Below, in pieces: positions 43,055-51,256 of a stretch of 64,000 bases of DNA. A program made the translations under genes and the position numbers. The notes beneath the pieces were generated by a model. It was not told where the DNA came from. It searched no databases and saw only the letters and a program-made list of their open reading frames with translations. This stretch comes from Litoribacter ruber (lineage in GTDB: Bacteria; Bacteroidota; Bacteroidia; Cytophagales; Cyclobacteriaceae): contig NZ_JAHBGI010000003.1 in the NCBI RefSeq assembly GCF_018500185.1, forward strand, positions 124,001 to 188,000, in the 5' to 3' direction. The first letter of the stretch is position 1. The number at the start of each line of letters is the position of its first letter.

Positions 43055-45472
43055 GTGAATTACTTCAAATATATAAACTTTCTTCTGTTCCTAATCGTAA
43101 CCACGGCCTGTAGTTTGACTAAAGGCCTGGATAGGGGACAGTATTTAGTTTATAATAATGAAGTAAAAGGCATCCAAAAAGCTGATGGTGAGGCCATCCG
43201 CAACCTCATCGCCCAAAAACCCAACACCCGCATCCCGTTGACAAATTTCTCCCCCGGTGTGTTTTTTCACGATATGGGGATGGTCACCTATGACAGCGCA
43301 AAGTTAGCCGAACGGAAAAACGAATTTGAGGCAGAAAGGGAGTTGCTTGAAACCACCCTTCAAAAAGACCCCAATCAGCGAAAACTGCGCAGACGATACA
43401 TCAAAGTCAACTCCCAAATTTCCAATCTGGAAAGAAAGCTTGAATACGGAAATTGGTTTATGCGTACAGGGAGTCCTAGAGTGATCTATGACAGCATCAA
43501 AACCTTTGAAACCGAAAGGCAAATCAATTACTACCTAGTCAATAATGGTTTTTTCGACGCGGAAGTGACTTCCTCCGTAAGACGGGAAAAACGTAAGGCC
43601 TTCATTACTTATGAAATAAATGAACACGATGAATACCTGATCGATTCTGTCTTTACACGGTCTGATGACAGTCACATTTACGAACTCCTCCAAAGGTCAA
43701 ATAGAAGTTCTCTAATCAGCCCAAATCAACGTTACATCCAGTCCAACATCAGCAGAGAAAGGCAGCGAGTGGAGGATTTGCTCAAAGAGAATGGATATTA
43801 CACATTTTCAAAATCCTATATTGAATACAACATTTATAAGGACACGGTAGAAAAACATGTGCAGGTGGAGCAAATTATCCGTAAACCGGTTTATGATGAG
43901 CAGCACCGCGTCTATAAAGTTGACTCTGTCACCTTCCGCATTTCTTCGCCCAATGACGTGATCCGTGACAGGCAGGTGGAGTCGGAATTTGACAACAAGA
44001 AGTTCATTTTCTATCGGGATCGATATGCCGAGAGAATTTTGAATTCCAGGATTTTCATCAATGAGGGCAATGTCTATAACCGTCGAGATGTCTTAGAAAC
44101 CCAAAGGCAGCTGGCCAATCTGGATGTTTTCAGGTTTGTGAACATCAGCTTTGACACTCTGGGAAATAAAATACACACCAAGATATTTACCAGCCCCAGT
44201 CAAAAATATCAAGTGATAAACCAATTGGGAGCCAGTGTGACGGAGCAGTTGCCTGGTCCGTTTGTCAGCCATTCGCTGAGGAACAGGAATCTTTTTGGTG
44301 GTTTGGAAATCTTTGAATTGAATTTCAGGGCAGGTTTGGAAGGAGTTGCCTCAGCCACAGCAGAGGGAGGTGTGTATCGTAGTAGGGAGCTTAACACCTC
44401 CGCGTCCATCATATTCCCCCAGTTTCTTTTTCCTTTCAATACCTGGGCGTTGAACCAATTTGGCCGGTATAATCCGAGAACAAGAGTACTCTTCGGTTAT
44501 AATTATGTAAATCGGCCTGAATATGTCAGAGAGGCCTTAAACACCATTTTTGCTTACAATTGGGCCACCCGGGATTTGAGGCAGCAGTTTACACTCAATT
44601 TATTGGATGCTAACTTCATCCGCTCAAACCTCAACCCGGCATTTCAGACCCGACTTGAGGAACTTCAAGGCCAGGGAAACAACCTGATCAATTCCTTTCT
44701 CTCATCCTACGTCAGCAGCGTTTCAGGACAGGCAATTATCAATTTCAATGAATATGGCCTCTTTGGAAAAAGAAACGCCTCCTTGTTGAGGATTTTTGGA
44801 GAAAGCGGGGGAACAACCTATAATTTTCTCTCCGATGAATTCTTTGACAACCGCTCCCTAGCCTATTTCCAATTTCTGAAAGTCCAACTCGATTGGCGCA
44901 GGTATATTCCCATAAATAACCAGAGCACTTTTGCCTACAGAGCAAATCTAGGCTTGGCGCGACCATATGGCATTAGCAATGGGGTACTTCCTTATGAAAA
45001 ATACTTCTTCGCCGGAGGTAGCACTAGCAACCGGGCTTGGCAGCCCCGTCGATTAGGACCCGGTTCGTTCACCCCTCAACTGAGAGAGGACGGAACATTT
45101 GACTATCGATTTGAGCAACCTGGAGAAATTGTGTTTGAAACCATGTTTGAGTACCGCAGAAAGCTTTTCGGCTATTTTGACGGAGCATTCTTTATTGATG
45201 CGGGTAATATTTGGACATTCTTGCCAGACCCCACCAGAGAAGGTGCGCAGTTTAGGGCTACAGAGTTTTATAAGGAAATTGCTGTGGGTACAGGTGTAGG
45301 TCTACGTATGGATTTTGATTTTCTCGTGCTGAGGTTGGATATGGGAGTCAAAGCTCTAGACCCAGCCCAACCGGAGGGTGAACGCTTTGTATTGGATAAG
45401 ATATCTCTCGCCAGGCCCCTTGGGGAGCGAGGACAGGCAGTATTTAATATTGGGATAGGATATCCTTTTTGA
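43055..45472 (+). CDS. tamL: TamL: lipid-anchored TamA/BamA-family outer-membrane assembly protein
   Basis: About 805 residues from the GTG at 43055. This start gives a lipoprotein signal, NYFKYINFLLFLIVTTACS with Cys near residue 20; an upstream frame extends back over the divergent methyltransferase gene and is rejected. POTRA-like domains (about 100-400; QINYYLVNNGFFDAEVTSSV, TQRQLANLDVFRFVNISF-like) precede a 16-strand Omp85 barrel (RPYGISNGVLPYEKYFFAGG, GSTSNRAWQPRRLGPGSF with the conserved GG/R-G elements), ending IGIGYPF. TamL is the Bacteroidota lipid-anchored TamA form that works with TamB; no tamB is seen in the window. Long polar insertions explain the size. Confidence 0.85.
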   Translation: MNYFKYINFLLFLIVTTACSLTKGLDRGQYLVYNNEVKGIQKADGEAIRNLIAQKPNTRIPLTNFSPGVFFHDMGMVTYDSAKLAERKNEFEAERELLETTLQKDPNQRKLRRRYIKVNSQISNLERKLEYGNWFMRTGSPRVIYDSIKTFETERQINYYLVNNGFFDAEVTSSVRREKRKAFITYEINEHDEYLIDSVFTRSDDSHIYELLQRSNRSSLISPNQRYIQSNISRERQRVEDLLKENGYYTFSKSYIEYNIYKDTVEKHVQVEQIIRKPVYDEQHRVYKVDSVTFRISSPNDVIRDRQVESEFDNKKFIFYRDRYAERILNSRIFINEGNVYNRRDVLETQRQLANLDVFRFVNISFDTLGNKIHTKIFTSPSQKYQVINQLGASVTEQLPGPFVSHSLRNRNLFGGLEIFELNFRAGLEGVASATAEGGVYRSRELNTSASIIFPQFLFPFNTWALNQFGRYNPRTRVLFGYNYVNRPEYVREALNTIFAYNWATRDLRQQFTLNLLDANFIRSNLNPAFQTRLEELQGQGNNLINSFLSSYVSSVSGQAIINFNEYGLFGKRNASLLRIFGESGGTTYNFLSDEFFDNRSLAYFQFLKVQLDWRRYIPINNQSTFAYRANLGLARPYGISNGVLPYEKYFFAGGSTSNRAWQPRRLGPGSFTPQLREDGTFDYRFEQPGEIVFETMFEYRRKLFGYFDGAFFIDAGNIWTFLPDPTREGAQFRATEFYKEIAVGTGVGLRMDFDFLVLRLDMGVKALDPAQPEGERFVLDKISLARPLGERGQAVFNIGIGYPF

Positions 45473-45506
45473 TTTTTTAATTTTGTGGTGTAATAACCAA
45501 AACGAT

Positions 45507-46427
45507 ATGCGCATCAGCAAGGAAGAAATTTCCAGGGACTTTCAGTCCATTCAAGATTACATATGCAAAGAGTTAGAACTTGGGGATGGCAAGGCTGTCT
45601 TCAAAGAGGATCAATGGGACAGGCCTGAAGGCGGCGGCGGCAGAACCCGCATTATCCAGGATGGGAATATCATCGAAAAAGGAGGCGTGGCCTTTTCAGC
45701 GGTAAGCGGCCCTACCCCGGAAAAGATTTTAGTCAAACTCCAATTGGACCAAGCGGACTTTTTTGCCACGGGCGTCTCAATCGTGATCCACCCCAAAAGT
45801 CCCATGATACCGATCATCCATATGAATATCCGCTATTTTGAGATGTCAAATGGAGTCTACTGGTTTGGTGGAGGTATTGATCTGACGCCGCATTATGTGA
45901 ATTTGGAGGATGCCCAATTTTTTCATCAATCCCTGAAGGACCTCTGTGACCAATACCATCAGGACTATTACCCCAAATTTAAAAAATGGGCTGACGATTA
46001 TTTCTTTATCAAACATAGAAATGAAACACGGGGTATTGGGGGGATTTTCTTTGATAGGTTGAAAGCTGATGAGGAGATGCCTTTCGAAAAGCTTTTTTCC
46101 TTCGTAAAAGAAGTGGGCTATCTTTTCCCAAAAATCTACCGCCACTACATGGCCAAAAATGCCCAACTACCCTTCACAGAAGAAAACCAAAAATGGCAGG
46201 CACTCAGACGAGGCCGCTATGTTGAGTTTAACCTCGTGTGGGATGCGGGCACAAAATTCGGGCTTGACACCAATGGGAGAACGGAAAGCATCCTAATGAG
46301 CATGCCTCCCATGGCCAATTGGGAATATATGCATCAACCGGAGGTAGGGTCCAAAGAGGAGTTTACTTTAAAGCATCTTCAAAAGGAAATAGACTGGATA
46401 CATATACTTGACTCCAAAGGTGCTTGA
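45507..46427 (+). CDS. hemF: Oxygen-dependent coproporphyrinogen-III oxidase
   Basis: 306 residues from the ATG at 45507; an in-frame TTG at 45483 adds eight unlike residues and is not used. Oxidatively decarboxylates coproporphyrinogen III to protoporphyrinogen IX in heme synthesis, needing O2. Signatures: WDRPEGGGGRTRIIQDGNII, EKGGVAFSAVSG, MIPIIHMNIRYFEMSNGVYW, FGGGIDLTPHYV, FKKWADDYFFIKHRNETRG, GGIFFDRL and GRYVEFNLVWDAGTKFGLDT. The full set of substrate-channel motifs is intact. An aerobic lifestyle is implied. Confidence 0.95.
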   Translation: MRISKEEISRDFQSIQDYICKELELGDGKAVFKEDQWDRPEGGGGRTRIIQDGNIIEKGGVAFSAVSGPTPEKILVKLQLDQADFFATGVSIVIHPKSPMIPIIHMNIRYFEMSNGVYWFGGGIDLTPHYVNLEDAQFFHQSLKDLCDQYHQDYYPKFKKWADDYFFIKHRNETRGIGGIFFDRLKADEEMPFEKLFSFVKEVGYLFPKIYRHYMAKNAQLPFTEENQKWQALRRGRYVEFNLVWDAGTKFGLDTNGRTESILMSMPPMANWEYMHQPEVGSKEEFTLKHLQKEIDWIHILDSKGA

Positions 46428-46989
46428 AAAACTGATAGAACTTGATGAAAAGCTGTTTTTGCAGCTGAATGCCCTTCGAGCAGATTGGCTGGATCCTGTC
46501 ATGCTGACCTTTACCGGCTCAGTCATCTGGATCCCGCTTTATCTTTTTATCCTATATTTTGTATTCAAAGACTACGGGAAGCAATCCTTTTGGTTCTTGA
46601 TGGGAATTGGCCTGGCCATACTTTTTGCCGACCAAGTGGCCTCTGCCTTGATGAAACCCTACTTTGGCAGGCTTCGCCCCTGTCATGACGAACGCTGGCT
46701 GGACGATATCAATAATTATGGAGGCTGCGGGGGAATGTTTGGATTTGTCTCCTCACATTCCTCCAATGCCTTTGCCGTAGCCACTTATTTCACCCTAGTT
46801 TTCTGGGGTAAAAGAAACTGGGTTGGCTGGCTGTTCCTCTGGGCTGCCATGTATGCCTTTACCCGGGTTTATTTGGGAGTCCATTACCCTGGAGATATCA
46901 TTGTAGGGGCAATAGTGGGAATTGTCGGAGCCGTCTTATCTTGGTTAGTTGCTGTATTCCTCAAAAACTATTTCACCAAAGCCCCTTAA
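46420..46989 (+). CDS. PAP2-family membrane phosphatase
   Basis: 189 residues from a GTG at 46420 that overlaps the hemF stop; a TTG at 46408 is the alternative start. Six hydrophobic segments carry the three acid-phosphatase motifs KPYFGRLRP, SSHSSNAFA and RVYLGVHYPGD. Members dephosphorylate lipid phosphates, for example undecaprenyl diphosphate (BacA-like role) or lipid A phosphates; substrate is not determinable. Its 3' end overlaps the convergent ribE gene by 4 bases. Confidence 0.9.
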   Translation: MLEKLIELDEKLFLQLNALRADWLDPVMLTFTGSVIWIPLYLFILYFVFKDYGKQSFWFLMGIGLAILFADQVASALMKPYFGRLRPCHDERWLDDINNYGGCGGMFGFVSSHSSNAFAVATYFTLVFWGKRNWVGWLFLWAAMYAFTRVYLGVHYPGDIIVGAIVGIVGAVLSWLVAVFLKNYFTKAP

Positions 46990-47579
46990 TTATCATATCC
47001 GCGAATAATCCGCTGGATATACTTTCCAATTACATCAAACTCCAAATTGACCTTGTCACCTATCTTGAGCTGGTGAAAATTGGTGTGCTCATATGTGTAG
47101 GGAATTATGGCTACAGAAAATTTCCCGTTCTTGGAGTTAAAACAGGTTAGACTGGTGCCATTGATGGTGATGGAACCCTTTTCAACCGTGACGTTACCTT
47201 TACCGGGATCGAAGCCGAAATCAAAAACCCAACTACCATCCTTTTCGCTTATGTTTTCCACTTCACCGACTTGGTCCACATGGCCCTGTACAATATGGCC
47301 ATCAAAGCGTCCATCGGCAGCCATGCACCTTTCCAAATTGACCTTTTGCCCAATCGACCAATCACCAAGATTGGTCTTTTGCAGCGTCTCATCTATCGCA
47401 GTCACAGTATAATTCACCCCATCAGTCTTTACTACTGTCAGGCAAACCCCATTATGGGCGACGGACTGATCGATCTTGAGCTCAGGGGCAAGTGAGGCGG
47501 CAAGGGTAAAATGTACATTAGTCCCTTCTTTTTCAATGTTTTTTATTTCTCCTAAAGCTTCAATAATTCCTGTAAACAT
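46986..47579 (-). CDS. ribE: Riboflavin synthase alpha chain
   Basis: 197 residues. Dismutates two lumazine molecules to riboflavin. The N terminus MFTGIIEALGEIKNI is diagnostic. The two tandem lumazine-binding barrels are visible: HNGVCLTVVKTDGVNYTVTA in the first, and ITINGTSLTCFNSKNGKFSV in the second, with GHIVQGHVDQVGEV between. FDVIGKYIQRI closes the protein. It is convergent with the PAP2 gene, overlapping by 4 bases, and no terminator hairpin was found between them. Confidence 0.96.
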   Translation of the reverse strand: MFTGIIEALGEIKNIEKEGTNVHFTLAASLAPELKIDQSVAHNGVCLTVVKTDGVNYTVTAIDETLQKTNLGDWSIGQKVNLERCMAADGRFDGHIVQGHVDQVGEVENISEKDGSWVFDFGFDPGKGNVTVEKGSITINGTSLTCFNSKNGKFSVAIIPYTYEHTNFHQLKIGDKVNLEFDVIGKYIQRIIRGYDN

Positions 47580-47661
47580 CTTTGCTGATTTTTAAAATGC
47601 AAATACTCAGCTGCAAAATGATATCTTGCGACTGTAATTCAAATTAAGCCATTTAAAGCCG

Positions 47662-47669
47662 TAACTTTG
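47662..47669 (+). promoter_or_regulatory. Bacteroidota-type -7 element (TAACTTTG) before pcm
   Basis: TAACTTTG matches the TAnnTTTG -7 consensus of Bacteroidota sigma-A promoters and lies 32 bases before the pcm ATG, a suitable spacing for a short leader. I could not find a matching TTG -33 element at the expected distance, so the call rests on the -7 motif and position. Confidence 0.5.
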
Positions 47670-47701
47670 CAAAAATACCACTTTTAGAAACATAATAGTT
47701 A

Positions 47702-48367
47702 ATGATTAGACTTGAGGACACCTATCGCCACAAAGGCCAAAGAAGGGAATTAGTAAACCTGTTGAGAAAAAAGGGAATCACGGACGAGGGCGTCTTGAAT
47801 GTGATTAATGCCATCCCAAGGCACTTTTTCTTCGAAAGCGCACTGCATTCCCATGCCTATGAGGACAAAGCGTTTCCAATTGGTGAGGGGCAGACGATCA
47901 GCCAGCCCTACACCGTGGCCTTTCAGACTGAGCTTTTGGCAGTCAAGCAGGGCGATAAAATCTTGGAAATAGGAACGGGCTCAGGTTATCAGGCAGCAGT
48001 TCTTTTTCTCTTGGGCGCTGAGGTTCATTCCATAGAGTATCAGCCAAAGCTTTATGAACGCACCAAGAAGTTCTTGCCCCGCCTTGGCATAAGCATCAAC
48101 TTTTACCAAGGTGACGGTTCCAAAGGACTTCCAGCCCAAGCCCCTTTCGACAAGATCATCGTTACCGCAGGCGCCCCCGTGGTGCCCCATTCCCTGCTTG
48201 AACAGCTGAATGTAAATGGCATCTTGGTCATTCCAGTTGGGGACCGCAACTCCCAGAAAATGCTAAAACTCACCAAAGTTTCCCCTACCGAAATCATGCA
48301 GGAGGAATACGATAATTTTGCCTTCGTACCGCTTTTGGGTGATGAAGGATGGAAGTCTTCAAAATAA
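47702..48367 (+). CDS. pcm: Protein-L-isoaspartate O-methyltransferase
   Basis: 221 residues. Repairs isoaspartyl residues using S-adenosylmethionine. Typical sequence order: AIPRHFFFESALHSHAYEDK, AFPIGEGQTISQPYTVAFQT, motif I ILEIGTGSGYQAAVL, VHSIEYQPKLYERTKKFL, GDGSKGLPAQAPFDKIIVTA and LNVNGILVIPVGDRNSQKML. The active-site segment QTISQPY is intact. A -7 promoter motif lies 32 bases upstream; an inverted repeat (48397-48426) follows before the thioesterase gene. Confidence 0.94.
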   Translation: MIRLEDTYRHKGQRRELVNLLRKKGITDEGVLNVINAIPRHFFFESALHSHAYEDKAFPIGEGQTISQPYTVAFQTELLAVKQGDKILEIGTGSGYQAAVLFLLGAEVHSIEYQPKLYERTKKFLPRLGISINFYQGDGSKGLPAQAPFDKIIVTAGAPVVPHSLLEQLNVNGILVIPVGDRNSQKMLKLTKVSPTEIMQEEYDNFAFVPLLGDEGWKSSK

Positions 48368-48396
48368 AATTCTGATTTTTCAATGGGTTTTTCATG

Positions 48397-48426
48397 ATGT
48401 AAAAATTTAATTTCTTATTTTTACAT
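48397..48426. promoter_or_regulatory. Perfect 10-bp inverted repeat between pcm and the thioesterase gene
   Basis: ATGTAAAAAT and ATTTTTACAT are perfect arms at 48397-48406 and 48417-48426 with a 10-base spacer, ending 14 bases before the thioesterase ATG. The geometry (two dyad half-sites 20 bases apart) fits a dimeric regulator site. It could also be a weak AT-rich terminator of pcm. Neither option is proven. Confidence 0.45.
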
Positions 48427-48440
48427 TAAATAAAGTTTTT

Positions 48441-48989
48441 ATGGTAAAGCAGAAATTAGTAAGCGAATCAGAAGTGGTCATGACCGAATTGGTGCTACCA
48501 AACGACACCAATCCTTTAAATAACCTCATGGGTGGAAGACTGATGCATTGGATGGATATTGTAGCCGCCATTGCTGCCCAAAAACACTCCAACAGGATCG
48601 TGGTAACTGCAGCTGCGGACAGCATTTCTTTTCAGCACCCCATTGCCTTGGGCAACGTGGTTACATTGAAGGCACAAGTCACCCGCTCCTTCAACTCTTC
48701 CATGGAGGTGTTTATCGAAGTGTGGGCGGAAGATATTCCTGCAAACAAAAAGGTCAAAACTCACCGCGCATTTTTCACCTTCGTGGCAGTAGACCAAAAC
48801 GGAAGACCAATCGAGGTTCCTTCAGTAAAGCCTTCCAATCCAGAGGAAGAGGAGTTGTACGCAGGTGCACTTCGTCGACGCCAGTTAAGATTGGTTTTGG
48901 CCAAAAGAATGAGTCCAAACGACGCAGTAGAGCTCAAGTCAATCTTTAATTTTGACGAGCCTGACAAAACTGCCAAGAAAGACAAATAA
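48441..48989 (+). CDS. Acyl-CoA thioesterase (hotdog fold, YciA/BFIT-like)
   Basis: 182 residues. The single hotdog domain has the motif set of YciA-like hydrolases: LPNDTNPLNNLMGGRLMHWM with the catalytic Asp-Asn/Gly environment, AAIAAQKHSNRIVVTAAADS, ISFQHPIALGNVVTLKAQVT, VFIEVWAEDIPANKKVKTHR and AFFTFVAVDQNGRPIEVPSV. It hydrolyses acyl-CoAs, probably of medium chain. It follows an inverted repeat and has its own terminator at 49011-49063, so it appears to be a single-gene unit. Confidence 0.9.
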   Translation: MVKQKLVSESEVVMTELVLPNDTNPLNNLMGGRLMHWMDIVAAIAAQKHSNRIVVTAAADSISFQHPIALGNVVTLKAQVTRSFNSSMEVFIEVWAEDIPANKKVKTHRAFFTFVAVDQNGRPIEVPSVKPSNPEEEELYAGALRRRQLRLVLAKRMSPNDAVELKSIFNFDEPDKTAKKDK

Positions 48990-49010
48990 TACAACCTACT
49001 TTGGCAAACC

Positions 49011-49063
49011 AGCGGGAGGCTGTAAAGGATAACCCCCTTACCGCCTTCCGCTTTCTTTTTTTT
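49011..49063 (+). terminator. Terminator after the thioesterase gene
   Basis: AGCGGGAGGC...GTAAAGG pairs imperfectly with CCTTACCGCCTTCCGCT, forming a long GC-rich stem, followed by TTCTTTTTTTT. Position (22 bases after the stop codon) and T-run make it a convincing intrinsic terminator. Confidence 0.8.
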
Positions 49064-49181
49064 GTGAAGACGGTCCTCTGTCAAACTTCATTTAAAATAC
49101 GCGAAGCTTTTCCATTATTTCCCCCAATTTTTATCCCTCCTAATAATTGCTTAAAGCCCAAATTTTAGGCAAATTAGCCGT

Positions 49182-49742
49182 ATGGATGAATTGAACCTGA
49201 GCAGCCTAAGCCTATTCCTTACCGAGGAAATGGTAATCATACCAGAGGAGCTACAAAAGATCTCCCTTTCCCAAAAATTCAAGAACAATGATGCGCTGAT
49301 TCCCCATCAGAAAGAATTAGTACAAGAAAATGGCAATGTGGCGGAGATCCAGATTGAGGACATCCTTGCCCAAGTCAAGGGGCAATTCCAAAAAGGAATA
49401 GTTGTCATTCATGAGGGACATGAACTTGAAAGCAGTCTTCAGGAATTTTTGTTGAAAATCCTTGGAGCGGTAAACTGTTCACTCAAAGACATTGCATTGA
49501 TAGGCGCTGACAACATTGAAAACATGCCTGAGTCTTGCATAGATGTGCTCAATCCCAATAAAATAATCGTCTTTGGCTTGATTCATCACCCCATATTTGA
49601 ACACAAAAAGAGCAAATACATCATTACCCAACCAAGTTTTGAGATTTTGTTTGCGGATGATCTTAAGGATATTTCCGAAAATGTCGCCTTGAAAAAGCAG
49701 CTTTGGACCAGCCTCCAATCTTTATTTCAAATCAACAAATAA
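49182..49742 (+). CDS. Conserved protein of unknown function, possibly HolD/psi-like
   Basis: 186 residues, no signal peptide, soluble. I do not recognise a named family with certainty. The middle (IVVIHEGHELESSLQEFLLK, ILGAVNCSLKDIALIGADNI) and the C terminus (PNKIIVFGL, then PSFEILFADDLKDIS and a helix with KKQLWTSLQSLF) recall the order of elements in DNA polymerase III psi (HolD): a strand-plus-helix core, then a Pro-Ser/Ala segment and a last helix with a conserved Leu-Trp pair. This comparison is from memory of the E. coli protein and is tentative. It precedes a DUF3817 gene by 1 base. Confidence 0.6.
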   Translation: MDELNLSSLSLFLTEEMVIIPEELQKISLSQKFKNNDALIPHQKELVQENGNVAEIQIEDILAQVKGQFQKGIVVIHEGHELESSLQEFLLKILGAVNCSLKDIALIGADNIENMPESCIDVLNPNKIIVFGLIHHPIFEHKKSKYIITQPSFEILFADDLKDISENVALKKQLWTSLQSLFQINK

Positions 49743-49743
49743 T

Positions 49744-50070
49744 ATGACCCCTAGCGAAAAACTAAAAGTACTCAATCGGTTTAGATTTATAAGTATAGCT
49801 GAGGGAATATCATTCTTGGTGCTGTTGTTTATAGCCATGCCTCTCAAATACACCATGGATATGCCTTTGGCAGTTACCTATGTGGGCTGGGCACATGGCG
49901 CATTATTTGTCCTGTACATTTATATTATTTTTCCAACAAGTAAAAAACTTCAGTGGTCTTATGCGAAGACCTTTTGGGGACTGGTGGTTTCCGTATTACC
50001 ATTCGGGCCCTTTCTATTTGACAGAAAGTTGAAAAAAGAATATCATTATCTGGAAGGACAAAAAGCCTAA
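49744..50070 (+). CDS. DUF3817 membrane protein
   Basis: 108 residues with three hydrophobic segments. NRFRFISIAEGISFLVLLFI, GWAHGALFVLYIYII and LPFGPFLFDRKLKKEY match the DUF3817 (YdzA-like) family of small integral membrane proteins. The conserved Glu and His in the first two segments are present. No function is known. It is located between two genes of unknown function (gaps of 1 and 9 bases), suggesting a three-gene operon. Confidence 0.85.
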   Translation: MTPSEKLKVLNRFRFISIAEGISFLVLLFIAMPLKYTMDMPLAVTYVGWAHGALFVLYIYIIFPTSKKLQWSYAKTFWGLVVSVLPFGPFLFDRKLKKEYHYLEGQKA

Positions 50071-50079
50071 GCACACCCT

Positions 50080-51102
50080 ATGGCGCTAATCAGCAAAAAG
50101 AAAATCATCTACCCTATCAATGGCATTTTGAGGAATTATTTGGTCAAATATGGCCGGGAGGTGGATATTCCGATACACTATAAGGAATTGCTGCGCTATA
50201 CCAGTTCAATCGCCCTGTATGATTACAAAGGCAATGACACACTTTGGGAGACGGTCTTTTTTGATGAGTCTGACAGAAATGAAATATACTTTAACTTAAA
50301 GAAAATCTATTCACTGCTCAAGGCTGAAGGCGACATGGGTGTGATGGAACACCTTTATGTAGATCGGGTCGACTTATGTATCTATGGTAATACGCAGCCT
50401 TTCCGGGTACGGATTGTCAATAAAATCAACGACAATTTCGATTACTTTTATATAAAAAATGCTGATGCCAGCAGGGTTTACGGTTTGGAGCTAGAGCATT
50501 TACTCAGCCCCAACAGGATCAATTACCTTGTCTATCGCGACACACTGATTGAAGAGCATATCGCCGGGATTCCCGGGGAAATGTTCATGCGCCAATACAT
50601 CAACAGTAGCCTTTTAAATCCTATTCGTTTAGCGAAAGAGTTTGTAAAATTCAATGAGAGGTGCTTTGTGCGTTTGTTGGGTGATATGCATTCCAGCAAT
50701 TTTGTGGTGGACATCACACCTGATTTTGAGGAGATCCATTACAGGATCAGGGCTATAGATTTTGACCAACAGTCTTATGAAGGGAAAAAGAGCATTTATC
50801 TCCCCCAGTATTTCAAACAAAACAACCCCTTGATCCAGCTAGGCATCAAGCACATCACCTCAGAATCCATGGTCCAATACCAGCGGGAAGAGCGGGCTTT
50901 GATCGCCAACCGCCTGAAAACTGCGCCAACGGAAATTGAAGACATTCTTTTGGCCATGGAAGAGGATAATATTTCCACTCCTGAAAACATCAATTCGCTT
51001 AAAAAAGACTTAGCCAGACATCATAAAAATGATGATTTTTTAAAGTGTACCAAAATGGGCCAAATACTGCGATTAAATCTGCAGCAGGTAATCACTAAAT
51101 AA
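50080..51102 (+). CDS. Divergent protein-kinase-like-fold protein, unknown substrate
   Basis: 340 residues, soluble. I do not recognise a named family, but motifs line up with a kinase-like fold. YFYIKNAD places a beta-3-type lysine at Lys126, and an acidic helix (GLELEHLL) gives Glu137 or Glu139 as partner. LIEEHIAGIPGEMFM resembles the hinge of aminoglycoside-phosphotransferase-like proteins. The catalytic-loop-like GDMHSSNF holds Asp202, His204 and Asn207, and the metal-binding DFD is at 227-229 (AIDFDQQSYEG). All key residues for phosphotransfer appear present, so it may be an active kinase. It lies 9 bases after DUF3817. Confidence 0.6.
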   Translation: MALISKKKIIYPINGILRNYLVKYGREVDIPIHYKELLRYTSSIALYDYKGNDTLWETVFFDESDRNEIYFNLKKIYSLLKAEGDMGVMEHLYVDRVDLCIYGNTQPFRVRIVNKINDNFDYFYIKNADASRVYGLELEHLLSPNRINYLVYRDTLIEEHIAGIPGEMFMRQYINSSLLNPIRLAKEFVKFNERCFVRLLGDMHSSNFVVDITPDFEEIHYRIRAIDFDQQSYEGKKSIYLPQYFKQNNPLIQLGIKHITSESMVQYQREERALIANRLKTAPTEIEDILLAMEEDNISTPENINSLKKDLARHHKNDDFLKCTKMGQILRLNLQQVITK

Positions 51103-51256
51103 AGAAATCCTGTAAAAACATTCTCCTCCTATCCATGTTTAAGTAATAGAAACAGGGCAACCTTGGCATAATTTATGGACATTTTAGCCTGTTGAAGCCC
51201 TCAAATGGGTTGCAATGCAATATTATTTATCCACTAATTTTTAACAACATCACCAT

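Noticed and set aside
45483-45506. TTG start of hemF eight codons upstream
   Set aside because: The extra residues (WCNNQND) are not HemF-like and an ATG at 45507 gives the normal N terminus.
47580-47661. -33 element for the pcm promoter
   Set aside because: The nearest TTG (47626-47628) lies 33 bases before the -7 motif, too far for the Bacteroidota consensus.
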